Positions 58,501 through 64,000 of a stretch of 64,000 nt of DNA are shown here, one piece after another (the stretch's first letter is position 1; every line of letters begins with the position of its first letter). The translations under genes and the position numbers were made by a program. The stretch is from the NCBI RefSeq assembly GCF_023065955.2, contig NW_026622764.1, positions 79,197,833 to 79,261,832 on the forward strand, written 5' to 3'. The DNA comes from Ursus arctos (Eukaryota; Chordata; Mammalia; Carnivora; Ursidae). The notes below the pieces were generated by a model. The model saw nothing but the letters and a program-made list of their open reading frames with translations. It searched no databases and was not told the origin of the DNA.

Positions 58501-59760
58501 GTCCCAGAAAGAGAAGGCCTCTTTTAAGTTTTTGATGGTTTCTTTTGCCGTGTGGAAGATTTCAGTTTGATGTTGTTCCACTTGTTTATTTTTGCTTTTG
58601 TTGCCTTTGCATTTGGTGTCCGATCTGAAGACTCTTTGCCAAAACCAATGTCGAGAGACTTAGTACCTGTGTCTTCTTGGAGGTTTATGGATTCGGGTCT
58701 TATGTTCAAATCATTCATCCATTAAAAATTTTGTGTGTGGTGTAAGAAAGTGACCCAGTTATATTCTTCTGCATTTGGTGTCCAGTTTGCCTGTTACCGC
58801 TCACTGAGGAGACAGTCCTTCCCTCATGGCATATCTTCTGCTGCTGTGTCGTAAGTTAGGATCATCTACGTGTGGGTAAGTTTCTGAGCTTTCTGTTCTG
58901 TTCCACTGACCTGGTGTCTGTGTTTCTGCCAGTACCACCCTGTTTTGATGACAACAGCTTTGTAATCTAGCTTGAAATCCAGGAGTGTGTTGACTGCACC
59001 TTTCTTTCTCCAGGTTGCTTTGGGTATTTGGGGTCTTTTGTGATTCCATACAAGTTTGAGGACTGTTTTCTATTTCCTCGAATAATGCCACTGGAATTCA
59101 GATGGGGATTTCATCACATCTGTCGATTGCTTTGGGTACGATGGACATGTTCACATAATTAACTCTTCCAGTTAAGGAGCATGGCGTATGCTTCCATTTG
59201 TTTGTGTTGCCTTCCAAATCTTTGACCCATACATTCTGCCCCCCTCGACACACATGTTTTTCATTTCTTTTCTGCCATGTGTTGAGTGTACTATGTCTTT
59301 CTCATTGTTGGTTACTTTTATTCCTAGATTTTTTTTTGATGCAATTGTAAATGGCATTGCTTTTTTAATTTCTCTTTGCAAAAGTGTGTCATCAGTATAC
59401 AGAAATGCAAGAAGTTGGGTCATCTGGGTGGCTCCATAGGTGAAGCGTCTGCCTTCTGCTCAGGTCATGATCCCAGAGTTCTGGGATCGAGCCCCGTGTT
59501 GGGCTCCCCGCTTAGCGAGGGTCTGCTTCTCCGTCTTTCTGACACTCCCCCGGCTCGTGCTCTTTCTCTTCCTGTCAAATAAATAAATAAAATCTGAAAA
59601 AAAATAAAGACAACAGGTCTCTGTATATTGACTTTATATCCTGCAGCTTTCTTGAATTTGTTTATTCTAACAGTTTTTTTTTTTTTTTTGTGGAATCTTT
59701 TGGGATTTCATGTCATTTGCAAATAGTGACAGTTTTCCTGTATGGATTTCATATCTTTCT
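58500..59760 (-). mobile_element. Older L1 ORF2 part, antisense (left part)
   Basis: Antisense ORF2 from about 58530: 'tttcttttgccgtgtggaag', 'tcatccattaaaaattttgt', 'tctgttctgttccactgacc', 'gctttgtaatctagcttgaa', 'tttggggtcttttgtgattc', 'gggtacgatggacatgttca'. After the SINE at 59415-59604 come the RT motif area and 'tcatttgcaaatagtgacag' (about 59712-59731; encodes Phe-Ala-Asn-Asp instead of Phe-Ala-Asp-Asp). Open pieces reach only about 96 codons. A second L1 was inserted after 59760. Confidence 0.85.
59415..59604 (+). mobile_element. CAN-SINE within older L1, plus strand
   Basis: 'tgggtcatctgggtggctcc' (mutated head), 'aggtcatgatcccagagttc', 'ttgggctccccgcttagcga', then 'cctgtcaaataaataaataa' and an A-rich tail. 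The TSD is not clear. L1 sequence is continuous across it ('cagaaatgcaa' to 'ctctgtatattgac'). Confidence 0.9.
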
Positions 59761-59964
59761 CTTTTCTTAAAATTATGTTAGTCACCCTACAGTACTTCAT
59801 TTGTTTTTGATGTAGTGTTCCAGGATTCATTGTTTGCATATAACACCTAGTGCTCATTATGACACGTGCCCTCCTTAATACCCATCACCAGGATAACCCA
59901 TTCCCCTACCCCTCCCTTTCTGCAACCTTCAGTTTGTTTCCCAGTGTCAATAGTCTCTCATGGT

Positions 59965-61130
59965 TCATCTCCCCCTCTCATTCCCCACCTTCACTTTTCC
60001 CTTCCTTCTCCTAATGTCCTCCATGCTATTCCTTCCATTCCACATAGGAGTGAAACGATATGATAATTGTCTTTCTCTGCTTGACTTAATTTCACTTAGC
60101 ATAATCCCCTCCTGGTCCATCCACGTTGGTGCAAATGGTGGGTATTCATCCTTTCTGATGACTGAGTAATATTCCATTGTATAGATGAACCACATCTTCT
60201 TTGTCCATTCATCTGCTGAAGGACATCTTGGCTCCTTCCACAGTTTGGCTATTAGGGACATTGCTGCTATGAACATTGGGATACAGGTGCCCCTTCTTTT
60301 CATTACTCTGTGTCTATGGGGTAAATACCCAGTAGTGCAGTTGGTGGGTCGTAGGATAGCTCTGTGTTCAACGTCTTGAGGAATCTCCATATTGTTTTCA
60401 AAAGTGGCTGTACCAGCTTGAATTCTCACGAGTAGTGTTAGAGGGCTCCCCTTTCTCCACATCCTCTCTGACTTTTTTTTATTTCCTGTCTTGTTAATTT
60501 CTTCTCAAGATTTTATTTATTTATTCCACAGAGATAGAGACAGCCAGCGAGAGAGGGAACACAAGCAGGGGGAGTGGGAGAGGAAGAAGCAGGCTCATAG
60601 CGGAGGAGCCTGATGTGGGGCTCCATCTCATAATGCCGGGATCACGCCCTGAGCCGAAGGCAGACGCTTAACCGCTGTGCCACCCAGGTGCCCCCTGCCT
60701 TGTTAATTTTAACCATTCTAACTGGTGTAAGGTGGTATCTCATTGTAGTTTTGATTTGTATTTGCCTGATGGCAAGTGATGTGGAGCATTTTTTCATGTG
60801 TCTGTTGGCCATTTGTATGTCTTCTCTGGACAAGTATCTCTTTGTGTCTTCTGCCCATTTTTTTGGGTGTCGAGTTTGAGAAGTTCTTTATAGATCTTGG
60901 ATACCAGCCCTTTATCTGTAATATCATTTGCAGATATCTTCTTCGATTCCATAGGTTGCCTTTTTGTTTTGTTGATCGTTTGCTTTGCCGTGCAGAAACT
61001 TTTTATCTTGATGAAGTGCCAATAGTTCATTTTTGCTTTTATTTCCTTTGCCTTTAGAGACGTGGCTTGCAAGAAGTTGTTGTGTCCAAGGTTGAAGAGT
61101 TCTTTTGATTTTGATATGAGACAGGAATCC
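59965..61130 (-). pseudogene. L1 ORF2 C-terminal remnant (nested copy)
   Basis: Open pieces of 165 codons (59965-60462; '[20 protein letters not shown]', '[20 protein letters not shown]') and, beyond the SINE, the upstream part (60700-61130; '[16 protein letters not shown]', 'FNLGHNNFLQATSLKAKEIK', '[20 protein letters not shown]'). The cysteine motif region is disrupted. There is no catalytic domain. Confidence 0.85.
60501..60693 (-). mobile_element. CAN-SINE inside the nested L1, minus strand
   Basis: 'aagattttatttatttattc', 'agccagcgagagagggaaca', 'gaggagcctgatgtggggct' and head complement 'gccacccaggtgcccc'. The TSD 'cctgtcttgttaattt' (60485-60500) and 'cctgccttgttaattt' (60694-60709) has one mismatch. 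Confidence 0.96.
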
Positions 61131-61141
61131 ATTATCTTTCT

Positions 61142-61850
61142 TTCCTGATTGTATTCGAGTCCTCTGTCTTTCTTGGTGCGTCTAGCTAAGTTTGTCAATT
61201 TTATCTTTCCAAAGAAGGCAGCTCTTATTTTCATTGTTTTTTTTTTTTTTTGTCTTTTTAGTCTCTGTTGGATTTATTTATGCATTCCTTTTTGTTATTT
61301 CCTTATTTCTACTAATTTGGGCTTTGTTGTTTGTTTTTTTTTTTTCTACTTCTTTACCACAGAAATCAGGTTGTTTATTGGAGAGCATTCTCATGGATTG
61401 ATGAAGACTTGAATTTCTATGAACATCCCCCCCGTAGAGCTACTTTTGCTGCATCCCATAAGTTTTTGTAGGTTGTCTTTTTCATCAGTGTCAAGGTACT
61501 TCTAAATTTTTTTTGATTTCTTCTTTGACTGTTGGTTGTTCAGTAGCATGTTGTTAAATCTCCACATATTTTTTTAAGATTATTTAAGTATCTGGCAGAG
61601 AGTGAGACAGCGAGAGAGGGAACGCAAGCAGGGGGGTGGGAGAGGGAGAAGCGGGCTTCCCACTGAGCAAGGAGCCTGATTCGGGGCTAGATCCCAGGCT
61701 CCTGGGATCACGACCTGAGCTGAAGGCAGATCCTTAATGACTGAGCCACCCAGGCCCCCCAATCTCCACCTGTTTTTGACTGTCCCATTTTTTTCTTGAG
61801 ACTGATTTCTAGTTTCATATCATTGTGGTTGGACAAGATTTGTAGCAGAA
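61142..61850 (-). mobile_element. Older L1 (right part), antisense
   Basis: Resumes after the nested L1. 'ctctgtctttcttggtgcgt' and 'gtctagctaagtttgtcaat' are antisense of the linker N-terminal to the RT ('LTNLARRTKKDRG' in the minus frame), so several hundred bases of RT were deleted. Then 'gctgcatcccataagttttt', 'ttctttgactgttggttgtt', 'gtagcatgttgttaaatctc', a SINE (61574-61760), and 'gactgatttctagtttcata' with 'tcattgtggttggacaagat'. Confidence 0.8.
61574..61760 (-). mobile_element. CAN-SINE within older L1, minus strand
   Basis: 'taagattatttaagtatctg', 'gagacagcgagagagggaac', 'acgcaagcaggggggtggga' and head complement 'gccacccaggcccccc'. The L1 target 'aatctccacatattttt' (61557-61573) is repeated as 'aatctccacctgttttt' (61761-61777). 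Confidence 0.94.
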
Positions 61851-63890
61851 GGTGAAGAGAGCATTCAGATGAAAGGTTTGTTTCCTGGAGGGTTTTCTGA
61901 GGGCAGACCATGAGTTTCGTGGGGACGGAGGAAGGTTTTGTGAGACAGGGGGTGGGGTTAACCCTTGTTAGAATTACTGACTACTACCATGCAGGCTGTG
62001 TGCTACCGTTCACACCGTAGTCCTGATGGGCTTGTACTTCATTAGAAATATTTTCTAGGAGGTGTAGGCATAGGCTTCTCTAAAAGAAAGGTGCCATGTG
62101 GGTTCATGGCATGACCCCAGGTCAGCAACCAGGATGTATGGTATTGTGGGGGATCAGAACCAGGCTTTCTGTGGGAAGTGACGGAAATAGGGTATGGTGA
62201 GCTCCATGACCTCATAGGTGAGGTCCCGAGTGACCCACTGGGTGTTGGGTTCCGTGGATCTGTTTCATCGGGTGCTGTGGAATTCAGGGACACCCTCCTG
62301 TCTGTGGATTTGTGTGGAGACAGGTAGACATCAGTGTCTGGCCAGGCACGAGGGTCGCACTGGACCACCACCAGAGGTGCAGCATGCGGGGGAGCCACTG
62401 CTTGGTTTCCACGAAAGCTGACCAGGGTCTGTGACCGTGATTCCTAGCAGCTGCAAGGGGAGAGGAGGCCGGGGGTGGTGCACACTTCCTAGACTTGTGG
62501 TCAGGACTAGTCTGGAGCCCACTGAAGTCAGCCACACCTGGCACAGAAGGCCCCCAGTCAGTGTAGCTGTGGGCACTGCTCCCATGGCACTTTTGGGCCG
62601 GCTCCATGCTGCCACCTCCTGCTTTTCATCATCATCTTCAAGGTCGTGTGCCTCTGCTCTTGCCCCATGGCCTCCGGGGTATTGTCCGTCCTCCATCTGG
62701 CCCTCGTCCCTGGTGCCCTGTGCAGTCCGATGCCAGGGTAGCCTTCTCGAGACAAACATCTGGCCCTGATGGAACACTTCCATGGATCTCGTGTGATGCG
62801 AGGATGATGTCCTGCCCTGGAAGGGGGCTGCAGGTCCCCAATCAGGAGAGCCATGTCTCCCTTTTCAGCATGGCCTGCCCTCCCCTCAGTCTTCTTCAGG
62901 GAAGCTCTCCCCACTTCCTGAGATGACAGCTCTGAACTTAAAAGTGGATGTTATTTTACATATCTCTATGCCTTAGTTCATCCATGGCATGTCTTTCAAC
63001 GCCGTTAGTGGGTTTTTTTTTTTTTTTTTTTTTTTTTAGCAGTTCTGAAGGGCTGTCTGCTCAAGGAGGGGATGACCTGGGTGGGGCAGCTTTCCCTCTC
63101 ATCTCCCTCAGCCTGTCTCTGAGCCCTGGGGCCAGCTGTCCCACTGAGGATTGAGGGACCCGAGCCAGCCCATCCTGAGCCCAGGCTGTGTGTCAGCTGT
63201 GTAGACTGATGCGTGTCGGAGCGGTGGGCAGCTGGCATGGGCCAGGGGCAGGCAGTGTCTCCCCATTCCTTCCCTCCCTTCCTCCCAGAGGTAGCTCAGA
63301 GCAGCCTTCAACCCCTGCATCTCCAGATCCCTTGACCTATGCCTCCTGTGTTCAGCTGGTGACCTTGGAGTTTCGCATGGATTCTACCTCCCATACCCTC
63401 TCCCGTAGCAGTTCCTGGGTCAGGGGAGGGGTCGGACCCTTGTCTGATTTTGGTCTTCTTCCTGTCCCGCACCAAGCCCACTCACCTTTGCATCTTCCAT
63501 GTATGTGCTTGGAAGCAAGCCCATCCACAGGGAACCTATTAGCCAAATGGATCCAGGTAATGAACATTGAAGTAGAGATCCAGGATCCATAATAAACCTG
63601 CTCTGAAACCTGTCCCAAAGTCTGTGACTCTCTCACACTGAAACAGAAACAATAATAGCTTTCTGGACTGTGAAGTGACATGTGTCTCTACTTCCAATCT
63701 TGAAGGCATAGGTGCTGAGCCTGGACAGAAAAGGACCATGGCTCCCGTGGGCTGGGATCCACAGTAAGAACTCAGTGAAATCTGAATTCGAGGCATAGAA
63801 TGAATAATTATTGTAGAGTGAATCCTCCCAAGTAGGGCTTATGCACATTGCAGAGGAAAAGCTTTTTCAAAGAGGTTCCTGAAAGAAAAA
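61851..63890. other. GC-richer 2-kb segment, unidentified
   Basis: Distinctly higher G+C than most of the window and no repeat that I recognise. Many overlapping open frames of 65-150 codons occur on both strands (for example 62331-62783 minus and 62431-62769 plus), as expected where stop codons are scarce. None has a start context, domain or splice pattern I can support. A T25 run (63013-63037) would be the tail of a minus-strand insertion lying to its right, or a simple repeat. An AATAAA hexamer occurs near 63592 on the plus strand. A retrocopy or CpG-poor unique sequence are both possible. Confidence 0.45.
63013..63037 (+). repeat. T25 homopolymer
   Basis: Twenty-five T after 'gttagtggg', immediately followed by 'agcagttctgaaggg'. 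Confidence 0.95.
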
Positions 63891-63894
63891 TCTT

Positions 63895-64000
63895 TTTAAA
63901 AAATTTATTTTAATTCCAGTAGAGCTAACATACAGTGTTACATTCGTTTCAGGTGTACAAGAGAGTGATTCAGTAATTCTATATATTACTCCGTGGTCAT
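63895..64000 (-). mobile_element. L1 3' UTR, antisense, cut by the window edge
   Basis: 'aaatttattttaattccagt', then 'acatacagtgttacattcgt', then 'ttcaggtgtacaagagagtg' is the usual antisense L1 3' UTR start ('gtttcaggtgtacaacatagtgattcaac'). The element continues beyond the window. Confidence 0.8.

Larger units (their letters stand above)
59761..61141 (-). mobile_element. L1 3' end nested in the older L1, minus strand
   Basis: The 3' UTR begins at about 59770 ('aaaattatgttagtcaccct', 'gtttttgatgtagtgttcca') and ORF2 follows from about 59965. It is split by a SINE at 60501-60693 and truncated near 61132 inside ORF2. The 9-base target 'tatctttct' is present at 59752-59760 and 61133-61141, and the older L1 is continuous across it. 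Its 3' UTR lacks the long C-rich spacer identity of the 51.6-kb copy, so it is somewhat older or a different subfamily. Confidence 0.85.

Noticed and set aside
62331..62783. 150-codon frame on the minus strand (and 112-codon frame on the plus strand)
   Set aside because: Overlapping frames on both strands in GC-rich DNA, no recognisable domain. I kept the region as a finding but not as a gene.

Overview
The window looks like gene-free DNA from a carnivoran mammal. The diagnostic evidence is about fifteen copies of the tRNA-derived carnivore SINE (SINEC / CAN-SINE), recognised by its head 'ggggcgcctgggtggc', its internal 'gatcccaggatc'-type segment and its (AAAT)n or A-rich tail. It is accompanied by young carnivore-type LINE-1 (L1) copies, and by the old mammalian L2, MIR, L1M and MaLR repeats. 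Six SINEs carry the 'cagccagcgagagagggaacacaagcaggggg' class of 3' segment, which I associate with arctoid carnivores (bears, seals and relatives). The exact species is inference. I found no host protein-coding exon, no tRNA or snRNA gene, no CRISPR array and no prokaryotic or episomal feature.

Layout. 1-10 kb: an old L1 end (760-1640), a MaLR LTR (2.6-3.1 kb) and an L2 element split by a young 5'-truncated L1 (5482-7161). That L1 still has 461 open codons of ORF2. 10-17 kb: two old antisense L1 pieces, each carrying a SINE. 17-32 kb: mostly unique AT-rich DNA with microsatellites, MIRs and decayed L1 pieces. 32-46 kb: three SINEs with visible target-site duplications (TSDs), an L1M split by a MaLR LTR that is itself split by an L1 tail, a CpG-rich island (37.2-37.9 kb), and L1, L2 and MIR fragments. 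46-51.5 kb: a sense L1 fragment with a SINE, then unique DNA. 51.6-58.0 kb: a nearly full-length young L1 on the minus strand (3' UTR, ORF2, intergenic, ORF1, GC-rich 5' UTR), broken by two SINEs and several lesions. 58.5-61.9 kb: an older L1 with a second L1 nested inside it and three SINEs. 61.9-63.9 kb: GC-richer DNA I could not identify. The window ends inside another L1 tail.

No set of genes works together here. The biology visible is retrotransposition: L1 ORF2 supplies endonuclease and reverse transcriptase, the SINEs use that machinery, and the nesting order gives a relative timeline. SINE boundaries backed by TSDs are reliable to a few bases. Boundaries of old repeats are approximate, and family names were assigned by eye from recalled consensus patterns, without a database search.
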